Counted from the stretch's first letter, positions 1-11,683 are shown. The stretch is 64,000 bases of DNA from Candidatus Desulfosporosinus nitrosoreducens (GCF_030954495.1 NZ_JAVHUW010000048.1:62001-126000); one strand, 5' to 3'. Notes: generated by a model not told the origin, from the sequence alone. Made by a program: numbers and translations.

Positions 1-23
1 GTTAAGGAAGGGGGACGACTGAA

Positions 24-422
24 GTGTCAATGTCAGATCCGATTGCAGATTTTTTAACACGTATCCGCAACGCAGGAATGGTTTACCATGATAAAGTTGA
101 AGTACCATCATCTCGGATTAAGAAAGAGCTTGCGGAACTGCTCAAAGCAGAAGGGTATATCAAAGACGTTGAATATATTGCGGACGACAAACAAGGTGTG
201 ATCCGCATGTATTTGAAATACGGTCCGAATCGCGAGCGTGTTATCACCGGTCTCAAGCGAATAAGCCGTCCGGGATTGCGCGTCTATGCGAAGAAGGATG
301 AAATACCAAAAGTTCTTGGTGGCCTCGGAGTTGCCGTTATTTCGACTTCTAAGGGGATTATGACGGATAGGAAAGCCCGTAAAGAGGGTCTTGGTGGAGA
401 AGTAATCTCCTACATTTGGTAA
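24..422 (+). CDS. rpsH: 30S ribosomal protein S8
   Basis: S8 is a primary 16S rRNA-binding protein of the small subunit platform and, in many bacteria, a translational repressor of the spc operon. The product opens with a typical S8 start ([15 protein letters not shown] after the first residues) and ends with the conserved GGEVISYIW region; its 132 residues match the family. I keep the GTG at 24 because the purine-rich ribosome site at about 4-15 is better spaced to it than to the ATG at 30. It is the first complete gene of the window, 23 bases from the left edge; rplF follows after 23 bases. Confidence 0.97.
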   Translation: MSMSDPIADFLTRIRNAGMVYHDKVEVPSSRIKKELAELLKAEGYIKDVEYIADDKQGVIRMYLKYGPNRERVITGLKRISRPGLRVYAKKDEIPKVLGGLGVAVISTSKGIMTDRKARKEGLGGEVISYIW

Positions 423-445
423 TTTTCGCAACGGAGGTGCAGTGA

Positions 446-1000
446 ATGTCCAGAATTGGCAAGCGCCCCATTGGAATCCCCAGTGGTGTGGACTTCAAAA
501 TAGAGGATAACTTGGTCACTGTTAAGGGACCTAAGGGGACCTTAACCAGAAAAATACACTCGTTAATGACAGTCACAGTGGAAAATTCCCAGATCACTGT
601 CACTCGAGCTGATGATGAACCGTTAAGCCGCTCTTTACATGGCTTGACCCGTACTTTAATTGCCAATATGGTAGAAGGGGTTACGAACGGATTCACCAAA
701 GGACTTGACATGGTCGGTGTTGGTTATCGTGCTGCCAAGCAAGGTAACAAACTCGTTTTAACCGTCGGAAAATCTCACCCCGTAGAACTCGTTCCCTTTG
801 AAGGAATTGACTTCGAAGTTCCCGCTCCTAATAAGATCTTGATTAAAGGAATGGACAAAGAACTTGTCGGAGCCTTTGCGGCAGTCGTTCGTTCAGAACG
901 TTTGCCTGAGCCTTATAAAGGCAAAGGGATTAAGTATGAAACTGAAGTTGTACGCCGTAAGGTTGGTAAGACCGGTGGTAAAAAGGGCGCTAAGAAATAA
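446..1000 (+). CDS. rplF: 50S ribosomal protein L6
   Basis: L6 binds 23S rRNA near the GTPase-associated centre. The 184-residue product begins MSRIGKRPI and carries the two repeated L6 folds; the C-terminal part contains the signature [19 protein letters not shown], followed by a lysine/glycine-rich tail. An ACGGAGG ribosome site precedes the ATG at 446. It follows rpsH and precedes rplR in the normal spc-operon order. Confidence 0.97.
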   Translation: MSRIGKRPIGIPSGVDFKIEDNLVTVKGPKGTLTRKIHSLMTVTVENSQITVTRADDEPLSRSLHGLTRTLIANMVEGVTNGFTKGLDMVGVGYRAAKQGNKLVLTVGKSHPVELVPFEGIDFEVPAPNKILIKGMDKELVGAFAAVVRSERLPEPYKGKGIKYETEVVRRKVGKTGGKKGAKK

Positions 1001-1053
1001 ACAATAAGAGCAAGGGCCAAATCTCTTGCAGTTCTGAAAGGAGTGTGTACCCT

Positions 1054-1422
1054 TTGATTAAGCGCATTGATCGAAAGGCTCTTCGCATGAAAAAGCATAA
1101 GAGTGTCCGCAAGACCGTCACGGGTGTGGCAGATCGTCCACGTTTGGCAGTTTTCCGGAGCTTGAATCATATCTATGCTCAAGTGATCAATGATGAGCTT
1201 GGTGTGACACTGGCGGCGGCTTCTTCCCTCGATCCGGAGTTTAAAGCAGCAAATCTGTCTGGTGGAAATACAGCCGGCGCGCAAAAAGTCGGCGAATTAG
1301 TTGCTAAGAAGGCCCTTGAAAAAGGAGTTACGCAAGTTGTTTTCGATCGTGGAGGAAATATCTATCATGGCCGAATTTCAGCATTGGCAGAGTCTGCACG
1401 TGAAGCCGGACTCAGCTTCTAA
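1054..1422 (+). CDS. rplR: 50S ribosomal protein L18
   Basis: L18 binds 5S rRNA and docks it onto the large subunit. The product has the family pattern: a basic N terminus ([16 protein letters not shown]), [18 protein letters not shown], and a C-terminal [17 protein letters not shown] region. I place the start at the TTG at 1054 because the GAAAGGAG site at 1036-1043 is then about 10 bases upstream; an in-frame GTG at 1045 would be too close. The resulting 122 residues fit the usual length. It lies between rplF and rpsE. Confidence 0.95.
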   Translation: MIKRIDRKALRMKKHKSVRKTVTGVADRPRLAVFRSLNHIYAQVINDELGVTLAAASSLDPEFKAANLSGGNTAGAQKVGELVAKKALEKGVTQVVFDRGGNIYHGRISALAESAREAGLSF

Positions 1423-1449
1423 GCTAAGGTAAAGGAGGGAAAAATCAAA

Positions 1450-1950
1450 TTGGCTAAATTCGAAGCTAATAAATCGGAATTGAATGAACGGGTTGTGCAT
1501 ATTGCCCGTGTTGCTAAGGTTGTGAAGGGCGGCCGCCGTTTCAGTTTCAGTGCTCTCGTTGTCGTCGGAGACGGCCATGGACGTGTTGGAGCCGGCTTAG
1601 GCAAAGCAAGCGAAGTTCCAGAGGCTATTCGCAAAGGAGTCGAAGATGCGAAGAAAAACCTCTTTTCTATTCCAATGCACGGAACGACCATCACTCATCC
1701 GATTTTAGGAGTGTTTGGTGCGGGAGAAGTGTTATTGAAACCGGCTGCCAAAGGGACCGGGGTTATCGCCGGAGGCGCTGTTCGTGCAGTTCTGGAAGCC
1801 GCAGGAGTGCATGATATCTTGACGAAATCCTTGGGCTCGGCAAACGCGCACAATATGGTCAATGCGACAATGGCTGCGTTAAAATCTCTTAAGCGTCCCG
1901 ATGAGATTGCCAAACTCCGGGGTAAAAGCGTAGAAGAAATTCTAGGTTAA
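1450..1950 (+). CDS. rpsE: 30S ribosomal protein S5
   Basis: S5 sits near the decoding region and contributes to translational accuracy and mRNA helicase activity. The 166-residue product has the N-terminal double-stranded-RNA-binding fold with [21 protein letters not shown], and the C-terminal domain with [20 protein letters not shown]. The TTG start at 1450 is supported by an AAAGGAGG site about 11 bases upstream. It is 27 bases after rplR and 12 bases before rpmD. Confidence 0.97.
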   Translation: MAKFEANKSELNERVVHIARVAKVVKGGRRFSFSALVVVGDGHGRVGAGLGKASEVPEAIRKGVEDAKKNLFSIPMHGTTITHPILGVFGAGEVLLKPAAKGTGVIAGGAVRAVLEAAGVHDILTKSLGSANAHNMVNATMAALKSLKRPDEIAKLRGKSVEEILG

Positions 1951-1962
1951 GGAGGGTTGGTC

Positions 1963-2142
1963 ATGAAAATTAAGGTGACGCTGACGAAAAGTCCGATCGG
2001 GTATTCCAAAGCACAGCATAAAGTGTTACAAGCACTTGGTTTAGGAAAAGTCGGATCAAGTGCTGTTCATGAAGACTCCCCAAGTATTTTAGGGATGATT
2101 CACAAATGCACGCACTTAGTTACAGTCGAACAAGTTCAATAG
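1963..2142 (+). CDS. rpmD: 50S ribosomal protein L30
   Basis: A small large-subunit protein of 59 residues starting [16 protein letters not shown], with the usual pattern of a central glycine/leucine region ([11 protein letters not shown]) and a C-terminal strand (CTHLVTVEQ). The ATG at 1963 is chosen over an in-frame TTG at 1957 because the AAGGAGGG site at 1949-1956 is correctly spaced only to the ATG. It lies between rpsE and rplO, as in other spc operons. Confidence 0.95.
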   Translation: MKIKVTLTKSPIGYSKAQHKVLQALGLGKVGSSAVHEDSPSILGMIHKCTHLVTVEQVQ

Positions 2143-2160
2143 AAGGAGGTGTGGGCGAGC

Positions 2161-2601
2161 ATGAAACTGCATGATCTCAAGCCTGCTGAAGGTTCAACAC
2201 ATGCCCCGAAGCGCATAGGTCGCGGAACAGGATCCGGTACTGGCAAAACGGCCGGTAAAGGGCACAAAGGGCAAAACTCCCGTGCAGGCGGAGGCGTCCG
2301 TCCTGGATTTGAAGGCGGACAAAATCCACTGTATCGTAGAATGCCGAAACGGGGCTTCAAGAATATTTCCAGAAAAGAGATTGTTGCCCTGAATGTTCGT
2401 GATTTAGAACGTTTTGAAAATGGGACGGTAATCACGCTTGAAAGCCTCTTAGACAGCGGACTTATTAAGGCTGTAAAAGATGGTGTAAAGATTTTAGCTA
2501 CGGGGGAACTGACCAAAGCGCTGATTGTCAAAATTGACAGAGTCAGCCCGGCCGCAGCAGAAAAAATTGTTGCAGCCGGTGGAAAAGTAGAGGTGGAATA
2601 G
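2161..2601 (+). CDS. rplO: 50S ribosomal protein L15
   Basis: L15 is an internal, late-assembling large-subunit protein. The 146-residue product begins [12 protein letters not shown], followed by the long glycine- and arginine-rich extension ([20 protein letters not shown]) that penetrates rRNA, then the globular domain. The ATG at 2161 fits a GAAGGAGGTG site about 12 bases upstream; an in-frame GTG at 2149 overlaps that site and is rejected. secY starts one base after the stop. Confidence 0.96.
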   Translation: MKLHDLKPAEGSTHAPKRIGRGTGSGTGKTAGKGHKGQNSRAGGGVRPGFEGGQNPLYRRMPKRGFKNISRKEIVALNVRDLERFENGTVITLESLLDSGLIKAVKDGVKILATGELTKALIVKIDRVSPAAAEKIVAAGGKVEVE

Positions 2602-2602
2602 A

Positions 2603-4544
<1,942 letters not shown>

Positions 4545-4550
4545 TCAGCC

Positions 4551-5297
4551 ATGATTGAGCTTAAGAATGCGAGCCAGTTTGAAAAGATGCGTAAGGCCGG
4601 GAAAATTGTGGCCGATACTCTTGCCCTGATGCGGGAGGTTGCCAAGCCCGGGGTTACAACTCTGGAACTGGATCGCAAAGCTGAAGATTATATTCGCGCT
4701 CAAGGTGCGGTTCCTGCTTTCAAAGGCTACAACGGTTTTCCGGCAACACTCTGCACTTCACTTAATGAGCAGGTTGTTCACGGTATCCCGGGTTTAAGGA
4801 GTTTGGAATCTGGAGATATTATCAGTATTGACTGTGGGGCGGTTATTGATGGCTATTTTGGAGATGCCGCAGTAACCTTGCCGGTCGGCGAAGTAGATGA
4901 AGATCTCCTGAAACTGCTGAAAGTTACTGAAGAATCTTTGATGTTTGGTATTGCAGAGGCAAAAACAGGAAATCGACTTTACGATGTCTCTCACGCGGTT
5001 CAAAAGCACGTGGAGGCCAATGGCTTTTCCGTTGTGCGCGATTATGTTGGACACGGGATTGGTCGAGCCATGCATGAGGATCCACAGATCCCTAATTTTG
5101 GCAAGCCTGGCCGGGGACCACGACTCGAGATAGGTATGGCCTTGGCTATTGAGCCCATGGTGAACATGGGGACGTATGAAGTGTTGACACTGAAGGATCA
5201 CTGGACTGTGGTTACGAAAGATATGAAGCCCTCGGCTCACTTCGAACACACAGTTGCGATTACGGAAAATGGCTTGGAAATTCTGACTCGATGTTAA
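4551..5297 (+). CDS. map: Methionine aminopeptidase, type I
   Basis: Removes the initiator methionine from nascent proteins using two divalent metal ions. The 248-residue product shows the type I core: the metal-binding DCGAVIDGYFGDAA region with two aspartates, the histidine in HGIGRAMHEDP, the AIEPMV glutamate, and the final EHTVAITENG glutamate. It lacks an N-terminal zinc finger or SH3 extension. It starts six bases after adk with only a weak ribosome site, suggesting coupling to adk translation. Confidence 0.96.
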   Translation: MIELKNASQFEKMRKAGKIVADTLALMREVAKPGVTTLELDRKAEDYIRAQGAVPAFKGYNGFPATLCTSLNEQVVHGIPGLRSLESGDIISIDCGAVIDGYFGDAAVTLPVGEVDEDLLKLLKVTEESLMFGIAEAKTGNRLYDVSHAVQKHVEANGFSVVRDYVGHGIGRAMHEDPQIPNFGKPGRGPRLEIGMALAIEPMVNMGTYEVLTLKDHWTVVTKDMKPSAHFEHTVAITENGLEILTRC

Positions 5298-5336
5298 GTG
5301 AGTACCGTAGGATTGTCAGGGGAGGGGAATTTAAGT

Positions 5337-5555
5337 ATGTCAAAAGAAGACGTTATAGAAGTGGAAGGTAAAGTCTTAGAGCCGCTGCCAAACGCCATGT
5401 TCCAAGTGGAATTAGCCAATGGGCACAAGGTTTTGGCACATGTTTCCGGCAAGATTCGCATGAATTTCATTAGGATTCTTCCCGGTGACCGGGTCACAGT
5501 GGAACTTTCCCCTTATGACCTGTCGCGAGGCAGAATCACATATAGGTTCAAGTAA
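5337..5555 (+). CDS. infA: Translation initiation factor IF-1
   Basis: IF-1 occupies the ribosomal A site during initiation. The 72-residue product is a single OB-fold protein, [19 protein letters not shown] at the start and [12 protein letters not shown] at the end, matching the family exactly in length. The ATG at 5337 has an AGGGGAGGGGA site at about 5319-5329; the in-frame GTG at 5298, directly after the map stop, is rejected. It is followed by rpmJ 19 bases later. Confidence 0.96.
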   Translation: MSKEDVIEVEGKVLEPLPNAMFQVELANGHKVLAHVSGKIRMNFIRILPGDRVTVELSPYDLSRGRITYRFK

Positions 5556-5574
5556 ACCAAAGGGAGGGATTACA

Positions 5575-5688
5575 GTGAAAGTAAAGCCTTCTGTGAAAAC
5601 GATCTGTGAAAAATGTAAAATTATTCGTCGCCATGGCAAAGTCATGGTCATTTGCGAAAACCCGAAACACAAGCAACGTCAAGGCTAA
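5575..5688 (+). CDS. rpmJ: 50S ribosomal protein L36
   Basis: A 37-residue large-subunit protein starting at GTG 5575 behind an AAGGGAGGG site. The sequence [19 protein letters not shown] is typical. It is the zinc-binding form: Cys11, Cys14, Cys27 and His32 form the CCCH knuckle (C-x2-C, then C and H). It lies between infA and rpsM; the 92 bases before rpsM contain an imperfect hairpin (about 5711-5737). Confidence 0.95.
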   Translation: MKVKPSVKTICEKCKIIRRHGKVMVICENPKHKQRQG

Positions 5689-5780
5689 CTAGTTTCGGTT
5701 GCGCGGCTGATCGGAGGTTTCTCCGAGGCACCGATTTTATAGTTTAACAGAACTTAAAAAGTTGGAGGTGTAAATTTTAG

Positions 5781-6152
5781 ATGGCACGTATCGCTGGAGT
5801 TGACTTACCGCGTGAGAAACGTGTAGAAGTGGCCCTAACCTATATTTACGGCATAGGGATTCCGACTTCGCATAAAATTCTCGCCAAAACGGGCGTAAGT
5901 CCGGATGTCCGAGTGCGTGACTTGTCAGAAGACGAAGTCAGCAAGCTTCGGGAAGTTATTGATAAAGAGTACAAGATTGAAGGCGATTTGCGTCGCGAAG
6001 TTTCCCTCAATATTAAACGTTTGATGGAAATTGGTTCTTATCGTGGCTTGCGCCATCGTCGCGGCCTTCCCGTACGTGGGCAACGCACGAAAACCAATGC
6101 CCGTACTCGCAAAGGTCCGGCTAAAACGGTCGGAGCAAAACGTAAAAAGTAA
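5781..6152 (+). CDS. rpsM: 30S ribosomal protein S13
   Basis: S13 is in the small-subunit head and contacts the P-site tRNA and the intersubunit bridge. The 123-residue product begins [19 protein letters not shown], has the helix-two-turn-helix region ([14 protein letters not shown]), and ends with the basic tail [19 protein letters not shown]. The start has a TTGGAGGTG site. It opens the alpha-operon part: rpsM, rpsK, rpsD, rpoA, rplQ. Confidence 0.97.
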   Translation: MARIAGVDLPREKRVEVALTYIYGIGIPTSHKILAKTGVSPDVRVRDLSEDEVSKLREVIDKEYKIEGDLRREVSLNIKRLMEIGSYRGLRHRRGLPVRGQRTKTNARTRKGPAKTVGAKRKK

Positions 6153-6170
6153 TAAGGAGGGATAACCGAG

Positions 6171-6560
6171 ATGGCCCGTAAAGTTGTCCGGACAAAACGC
6201 CGGGAACGTAAAAATATTGACAGTGGAATCGCTCATATCAAATCCACATTCAACAATACCATGGTGACCATTACGGATACCAGCGGGAACGCACTCTCCT
6301 GGTCGAGTGCAGGTTCCTTGGGTTTTAAAGGCTCGCGCAAGAGCACGCCCTTTGCAGCGCAAATGGCTGCAGAAACCTGTGCCAAGGCTGCGATGGAACA
6401 TGGCCTGAAAGATGTTGAGTGCTATGTCAAAGGACCTGGAGCAGGACGAGAGGCTGCCATTCGTGCCCTGCAAGCAGCAGGTTTAGAAGTTAACTTAATC
6501 AAAGACGTGACACCGATTCCACACAATGGCTGTCGGCCACCGAAACGCAGAAGGGTATAA
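6171..6560 (+). CDS. rpsK: 30S ribosomal protein S11
   Basis: S11 forms part of the mRNA exit-channel platform. The 129-residue product carries the family block [33 protein letters not shown], and the C-terminal [18 protein letters not shown]. It has an AAGGAGGG ribosome site, starts 18 bases after rpsM and ends 14 bases before rpsD. Confidence 0.97.
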   Translation: MARKVVRTKRRERKNIDSGIAHIKSTFNNTMVTITDTSGNALSWSSAGSLGFKGSRKSTPFAAQMAAETCAKAAMEHGLKDVECYVKGPGAGREAAIRALQAAGLEVNLIKDVTPIPHNGCRPPKRRRV

Positions 6561-6574
6561 GGAGGTGTGTAATC

Positions 6575-7204
6575 ATGGCTAGATATACTGGACCGGTCTG
6601 CCGCTTATGTCGGCGTGAGGGTATAAAGTTATTCCTTAAAGGGGAACGTTGTTATACTGGAAAGTGTGCGATTGACCGTCGTGCTTACGCCCCCGGACAA
6701 CACGGCCAGGCCCGTGCGAAGAAACCTACTGAATATGGTCTTCAGTTGCGCGAAAAACAAAAGGCCCGTCGCTTATACGGTGTTATGGAAAAACAATTCC
6801 AGCACTATTTTGACGAAGCCGCCCGCCGCAAAGGAGTAACGGGTGAAAACCTGCTTATTCTCTTAGAGCGACGGTTGGATAATGTGGTGTTCCATTTAGG
6901 ATTTGCCTCATCCCGTCCGGAAGCGCGTCAACTTGTAAACCATGGCCACTTTACGATCAATGGGAAACGAGTCGATATTCCTTCCTATTCGGTTCGCGCC
7001 GGAGAAATTGTTGCTGTCAAAGAAGGCAGCAAGAGCTCGCCGCGCATGAAACAATTGCTGGAAAACTTGGGAACACGTGCGGTTCCCGGATGGTTAAGCT
7101 TGGATGCTAATGCTGCTGCTGGAACCGTTGTTGCGCTTCCTACTCGTGAAGATATTCAACTGCCAATCCAAGAACACCTCATCGTGGAGAAATACTCCCG
7201 TTAA
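6575..7204 (+). CDS. rpsD: 30S ribosomal protein S4
   Basis: S4 nucleates assembly of the 5' domain of 16S rRNA. The 209-residue product begins [16 protein letters not shown] and has cysteines 9, 12, 26 and 31, so it is the zinc-binding (C+) S4 form. The S4 RNA-binding domain ([20 protein letters not shown]) lies at about residues 98-160. It is in the alpha operon directly after rpsK, unlike B. subtilis, where rpsD is elsewhere; many Clostridia have this order. Confidence 0.97.
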   Translation: MARYTGPVCRLCRREGIKLFLKGERCYTGKCAIDRRAYAPGQHGQARAKKPTEYGLQLREKQKARRLYGVMEKQFQHYFDEAARRKGVTGENLLILLERRLDNVVFHLGFASSRPEARQLVNHGHFTINGKRVDIPSYSVRAGEIVAVKEGSKSSPRMKQLLENLGTRAVPGWLSLDANAAAGTVVALPTREDIQLPIQEHLIVEKYSR

Positions 7205-7273
7205 TGTTGACGTTCTGCCCATTTGGGTCGGATGGAATGTATATCAAGTTCTCGAGAAAGAAGGTGCATTCCG

Positions 7274-8221
7274 ATGTTAGAAATCGAGAAGCCCAGAATC
7301 GAGTGTGTCGAGCGGTCTGAAGACGACTCCTATGCCAAATTTGTCGTTGAACCCTTAGAAAGAGGCTATGGGATCACCTTGGGAAATTCTTTAAGGCGCA
7401 TCCTGTTATCCTCTCTGGAAGGATCAGCGGTGACATCTGTCAAAATTGAAGGCGTACTCCACGAATTTTCTACGATTCCGGGTGTTTTAGAAGATGTCAC
7501 TGACATCATTCTCAATCTAAAGTCCTTAGCTTTGAAAGGCTATACTGACGAACCCAGAGTCATTCGTCTGGAATGCCAGCGTGAAGGGATTGTCACGGCG
7601 GGAGATATTATAACAGACCCAGATATCGAAATTCTGAACACTGACTTGAAGATTGCCACGTTGGATCACGACGGTCGATTGTTTATGGAAATGACGGTAG
7701 AACGTGGTCGCGGCTATGTTTCCGCAGATCGGAATAAAAAGCCTGATCACGTCATTGGTGTTATTCCCATCGACTCGATCTTTGCTCCTATTTACAAGGT
7801 TAACTACACAGTCGAAGATACACGGGTTGGCCAAACTACAGACTATGACAAGTTGAATCTGGAAGTTTGGTCGAACGGCAGTATTTCTCCGGAAGAGGCT
7901 ACGAGTTCCGCAGCCAAAATCTTAAGTGATCATCTGCGCCTTTTCATGGGACTTACCGATAAGCTCAATAATGTTGAGGTTATGGTGGAAAAAGAAGAGG
8001 AAGCAAAAGATAAAATCCTTGAGATGACGATTGAGGAATTGGATCTGTCCGTCCGTTCATACAATTGTCTGAAACGGGCCGGGATTAACTCCGTTGAAGA
8101 GTTGACTCAGAAAACGGAAGAAGACATGATTAAAGTACGTAACCTTGGTCGCAAGTCCTTGGAAGAAGTGGAATTTAAGCTTAGAGATTTAGGTTTATCG
8201 TTCCGCCCGGCTGAGGACTAA
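7274..8221 (+). CDS. rpoA: DNA-directed RNA polymerase alpha subunit
   Basis: The alpha subunit dimerises to start RNA polymerase assembly and contacts UP elements and activators. The 315-residue product has the N-terminal assembly domain ([21 protein letters not shown] near residue 30) and the C-terminal DNA-binding domain ([22 protein letters not shown]) joined by an acidic linker. The ATG at 7274 follows an AAAGAAGGTG site; the in-frame start at 7223 would give a non-homologous extension. It lies between rpsD and rplQ. Confidence 0.97.
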   Translation: MLEIEKPRIECVERSEDDSYAKFVVEPLERGYGITLGNSLRRILLSSLEGSAVTSVKIEGVLHEFSTIPGVLEDVTDIILNLKSLALKGYTDEPRVIRLECQREGIVTAGDIITDPDIEILNTDLKIATLDHDGRLFMEMTVERGRGYVSADRNKKPDHVIGVIPIDSIFAPIYKVNYTVEDTRVGQTTDYDKLNLEVWSNGSISPEEATSSAAKILSDHLRLFMGLTDKLNNVEVMVEKEEEAKDKILEMTIEELDLSVRSYNCLKRAGINSVEELTQKTEEDMIKVRNLGRKSLEEVEFKLRDLGLSFRPAED

Positions 8222-8246
8222 TTCGGTGCAAAAGGAGGGAATGTAA

Positions 8247-8585
8247 TTGGCTTACCGCAAATTGGGAAGAGAATCAGGTCACCGCGGAGCAATGTTGCGC
8301 AACATTGTCACTTCCCTATTACGACATGAACGTATCGAGACGACCGAAGCACGCGCCAAGGAACTTAGTTCTATTGCTGAAAAGATGATCACGCTTGGCA
8401 AGCAAGGCGATTTGGCTGCGCGTCGTTTAACGATGTCTTATCTGATGGATGAGGATGTTGTTAAAAAATTGTTTGATACCATTGCGCCGAAATATGCCGA
8501 ACGTCAGGGAGGCTATACCCGTATCATGAAACTCGGCTTGCGCCGGGGAGATGCCGCGACAATGGTAATCGTTGAGCTCGTCTAA
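8247..8585 (+). CDS. rplQ: 50S ribosomal protein L17
   Basis: A large-subunit protein near the exit tunnel. The 112-residue product begins [20 protein letters not shown] and contains the conserved [20 protein letters not shown] helix, ending in MVIVELV. It starts at TTG 8247, 7 bases after an AAAGGAGGGA site; an ATG at 8241 is immediately followed by a stop. It is the last gene of the ribosomal cluster and is followed by a strong hairpin. Confidence 0.96.
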   Translation: MAYRKLGRESGHRGAMLRNIVTSLLRHERIETTEARAKELSSIAEKMITLGKQGDLAARRLTMSYLMDEDVVKKLFDTIAPKYAERQGGYTRIMKLGLRRGDAATMVIVELV

Positions 8586-8597
8586 CAGCGAGTTGCT

Positions 8598-8637
8598 AAA
8601 GGCCGGGTTTGCTTACAAGTTAAGCATCCCGGCCTTT
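8598..8637 (+). terminator. Hairpin at the end of the ribosomal operon
   Basis: An inverted repeat AAAGGCCGGG...TGCTTA / TAAGCATCCCGGCCTTT with a short loop lies 12 bases after the rplQ stop. The stem is long and GC-rich but has no clean T run after it, so it may act as an imperfect terminator, an mRNA-stabilising end or a partial read-through point into the ECF genes. Confidence 0.65.
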
Positions 8638-8660
8638 GCTGACATTGGGGAGTTGATCTC

Positions 8661-10100
8661 GTGAGTTCAAAGAAGGTTCTCGAACTTCAAGGCATCTCGT
8701 ATAAGGATATCCTCAGCGGGATAAGTTTCACCTGGCAGCAAGGGGAAGTTCTGGCCCTGATGGGCCCCAACGGTTCCGGTAAGTCTACCTTAGCTCGCCT
8801 GGTAACCGGATTAATCCCGGCAACTTCGGGTGAAATCCGTTTGCGGCGCGGGGAAATGACAATCCCTTGGAGCGAAGTTAAGCGCTGGCAGGAGATAGGC
8901 TTTGTCAGCCAGCATCCCAGGCGTCAAACTCTTGGGACCACAGTGGCTGAAGAGCTTGCCTTCGGGCTTGTTAATCTTGGTTTGGATCAGCAGACGGTTC
9001 GAGACAGGGTAAAGCAATTGGCTCTTCAGATAGGGTTGCAGGGAAAAGAAAATCGCTCTCCTGCGGCACTGTCCGGAGGAGAACGCCAAAGACTTGTGAC
9101 GGCGGCGATCTTAGCCCTTCATCCCCCTTTTTTCATTTTGGATGAAGGACTAAGCATGCTTGACCTTTACGCCCAAGCAAGGATTAGAGAACTCTTAGAT
9201 CAAGCGCGCTCGGAGACAGGGCAGCTTTGGATTACTCATGATTCGGAGCTGGCCAGGCAGGCCGATCGGCTTCTGGTGCTGGAGAAGGGGAAGATCATAG
9301 ATTGGGGTAATCCAAGTGAAGCTTTTAAAAGTCAGTGTCCTGAACTTAGGTTTTATGATAGAATTATTTCCATCTCAGCTTCCTCAACTTTGCAGGCTCA
9401 GAAAATCAGCGAACCGATTTTAAAATGGGATCGTACAGCCTTCGGCGAACGCTTAAAGCTGGATAACACTATAAGCAAGGGAGAGTTTGTGGCGATCGTC
9501 GGTCCGTCGGGTTCCGGTAAAACTACCCTCTTAGAGAGTATTGCGGGTTTTGTCCTGCCTTCGGAAGGACGGCTGGTTGTGGATGGCGAGGCGATGGGCA
9601 AAAGCCGGATTAATAGTTGGCGCCGTAAATTGGGATTTGTCCTCCAAGAAGCGGGAGAATATCTGATTGGGCGTACGGTTGCCCATGAAGTATTTTTTGC
9701 TGATCTCAAGCAGGCTCAGAAAAGGCTGACCGAAGAACAAATATCTTTTATGGAACGATATGGGCTGCCGGCTCACTTAGCAAATAAAACACCTGAGCAT
9801 TTAAGCGGCGGAGAGCGGCAAAAAGTAGCTCTGGCGGCAGCCATGCGCAATGTGCCTCAAATTCTTCTCCTGGATGAACCCTTACTGGGACTTGATTCAG
9901 AAACGCGAAGGAGCATTCTGGCGACAATTTATGCCCTGAAGGGCGTTACCATTCTTTACGTAACTCATGATCTTAGGGAAGTGCTTGGGGCCGCAGATCG
10001 GATCTGGCTGATTGAAAATGGAGAAATAGCTTTGGACTGCCGGAAAGAGCAGTGGGAAGACTATCGGGAAGAATTCCGCCGCTCTGGGATGCGCTGTTGA
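8661..10100 (+). CDS. Energy-coupling factor (ECF) transporter ATPase, two ABC domains in one chain
   Basis: This is the ATP-hydrolysing part of an ECF vitamin/micronutrient importer. One 479-residue chain carries two complete ABC domains. Domain 1 has Walker A at 35-42 (GPNGSGKS), signature LSGGERQ at 138-144 and Walker B FFILDE at 157-162. Domain 2 has Walker A at 281-288 (GPSGSGKT), signature at 381-387 and Walker B ILLLDE at 401-406. In most Firmicutes this position holds two separate genes, ecfA1 and ecfA2; here they form a single fused gene. GTG start; ecfT follows 13 bases later. Confidence 0.9.
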   Translation: MSSKKVLELQGISYKDILSGISFTWQQGEVLALMGPNGSGKSTLARLVTGLIPATSGEIRLRRGEMTIPWSEVKRWQEIGFVSQHPRRQTLGTTVAEELAFGLVNLGLDQQTVRDRVKQLALQIGLQGKENRSPAALSGGERQRLVTAAILALHPPFFILDEGLSMLDLYAQARIRELLDQARSETGQLWITHDSELARQADRLLVLEKGKIIDWGNPSEAFKSQCPELRFYDRIISISASSTLQAQKISEPILKWDRTAFGERLKLDNTISKGEFVAIVGPSGSGKTTLLESIAGFVLPSEGRLVVDGEAMGKSRINSWRRKLGFVLQEAGEYLIGRTVAHEVFFADLKQAQKRLTEEQISFMERYGLPAHLANKTPEHLSGGERQKVALAAAMRNVPQILLLDEPLLGLDSETRRSILATIYALKGVTILYVTHDLREVLGAADRIWLIENGEIALDCRKEQWEDYREEFRRSGMRC

Positions 10101-10113
10101 GAGGAGGGAGCTC

Positions 10114-10878
10114 ATGAACGGTCAAGAACTCTATTGGTCTGGAGACAGTGTGCTGCACCAGCTCGATCCCAGGCTGAAAGTAGGTGCTCTGGCTCTTGTA
10201 TCGCTGCTTTTAACCTTAACACGTTGGCCGGGACTGGTTCTGACATCCTTTGCTCTGCCGGGGCTGGTGTTTATAAGCCGTGTGCCTCTTAAGTCGTTTC
10301 GCGGTATGGTTTTTGTGCTGATATGGTTAGGGCTGTTTTATAGCTTTGCCACAGGGTGGGTGTGGCCTGAAAACGGGTATTTTTGGCAAGGATATTGGTC
10401 GAAACCCGGTTTGCAGCAAGCTTTCGTCATGCTTTGGCGCATTACTTTGATCTTTGGCTTGACAAGGCTTTTTGCCGCCGTCACTCTTCCTTTGGAACAA
10501 GGCTTAGGAATTGTTTTTTTCTTCACTCCGTTAGCTCGGCTTTCCCAGAAGGGGACGGAGTTTGCTTTGCTGATTATTCTGACGCTGAGATTTATTCCTC
10601 TCCTGTTGGAAGAAGCAGCTTTGCTCTGGAAGGCGCGCTTGATAAAAGGGAATTGGCCCTCCTCCCGGCTGCATAGGTCTTGGGAAATAATGCAGCTGGC
10701 AGTTCCTCTGATTCTCTTAAGTTTGAGGCGAGCCGAAGAACTTGGCGAAACCATGTTAGCCCGAGGGTATGGGTCAGGCAGCTATCGGACGATTTTCTTT
10801 CATGAGCGGACAGGTGTGGACCGCTGGGGTGGTTTTGTTGTAGGAGTTTGGGGGATGCTTCTCTTAATTTGGCACTAA
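10114..10878 (+). CDS. ecfT: ECF transporter transmembrane protein EcfT
   Basis: EcfT is the membrane scaffold that couples the ATPases to the substrate-binding S component. The 254-residue product has several hydrophobic segments and near residue 216 the EcfT coupling motif LARGYG, preceded by RRAEELGETM; the first, more variable coupling region is around LLWKARLIKG. A GAGGAGGG ribosome site precedes the ATG. No S component is in the window, so the substrate cannot be read; group II ECF modules like this one are shared by several S proteins encoded elsewhere. Confidence 0.88.
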   Translation: MNGQELYWSGDSVLHQLDPRLKVGALALVSLLLTLTRWPGLVLTSFALPGLVFISRVPLKSFRGMVFVLIWLGLFYSFATGWVWPENGYFWQGYWSKPGLQQAFVMLWRITLIFGLTRLFAAVTLPLEQGLGIVFFFTPLARLSQKGTEFALLIILTLRFIPLLLEEAALLWKARLIKGNWPSSRLHRSWEIMQLAVPLILLSLRRAEELGETMLARGYGSGSYRTIFFHERTGVDRWGGFVVGVWGMLLLIWH

Positions 10879-10906
10879 TTATGGATTCCGTGGAGGATTG
10901 GATTCA

Positions 10907-11683
10907 ATGCGCAATATACGGCTTAATGTGGCCTATGACGGTACAAATTATCATGGATTTCAGCGCCAAATTGAAACGGCTGGCCCGACGGTCCAAGGAA
11001 CCTTAGAAACTATCTGGACGCGGCTTGTAGATGAAAAAGTCACCCTTGCTATGGCCGGACGGACGGATGCCGGCGTCCATGCTTCAGGACAAGTTGTGAG
11101 TTTTACAACCGAGGCGAGAATTCCTGAGGATAAAATTCCTAAAGCTTTCAACAGCTTGCTTCCTAAAGATATACGCATACTTCAGGCGGAAGCTGTTCCT
11201 TTCGAATTTAGCGCCCGCTGGTCGGCAACCTGGAAGCGTTATGATTACCGGATTGAGAATAAGCGGATACCGGACGTTTTTAAACGGCTGTATGCTTGGC
11301 ATGTTCCTATTCCTCTGGACCTATCTCAGATGCAAATAGCGGCAAATTTCCTCGAAGGGCGGCATAACTTTAAAACCTTTGCCGCAGCAGGCGGGGACAG
11401 TAAAACCTTTGAACGGACCCTTTATCGCTGCCGGATTCAAACAGACCGGGATTTGATCCGCGTTTCCTGTGTCGGAGACGGATTTTTGTACCATATGGTG
11501 CGCATCATTGTGGGTACATTAGTTGAGGTGGGCAAAGGACGAATTTTCCCTGAAGAGATTCCCGACATTCTTGCCAGCCAAGAGCGTAAACGGGCTCGTG
11601 TCATAGCTCCAGCCCACGGTTTGACCCTGACTTATGTGAGCTATACAGACGAAAGTCCGTTTGAAGTTTTTTCTGACCTTTGA
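10907..11683 (+). CDS. truA: tRNA pseudouridine(38-40) synthase TruA
   Basis: Converts uridines 38-40 in the tRNA anticodon arm to pseudouridine. The 258-residue product has the catalytic aspartate in AGRTDAGVHASGQV and the family motifs FQRQ near the start and CVGDGFLYHMVRIIVG in the C-terminal half. I choose the ATG at 10907, about 10 bases after TGGAGG; the upstream in-frame TTG at 10898 touches that site. It follows ecfT closely and is normally part of this operon in Firmicutes. Confidence 0.95.
   Translation: MRNIRLNVAYDGTNYHGFQRQIETAGPTVQGTLETIWTRLVDEKVTLAMAGRTDAGVHASGQVVSFTTEARIPEDKIPKAFNSLLPKDIRILQAEAVPFEFSARWSATWKRYDYRIENKRIPDVFKRLYAWHVPIPLDLSQMQIAANFLEGRHNFKTFAAAGGDSKTFERTLYRCRIQTDRDLIRVSCVGDGFLYHMVRIIVGTLVEVGKGRIFPEEIPDILASQERKRARVIAPAHGLTLTYVSYTDESPFEVFSDL

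Noticed and set aside
4794..5249. Long minus-strand ORF inside map
   Set aside because: It is the shadow of a clearly conserved gene in the opposite frame, has no ribosome site and an unnatural composition.
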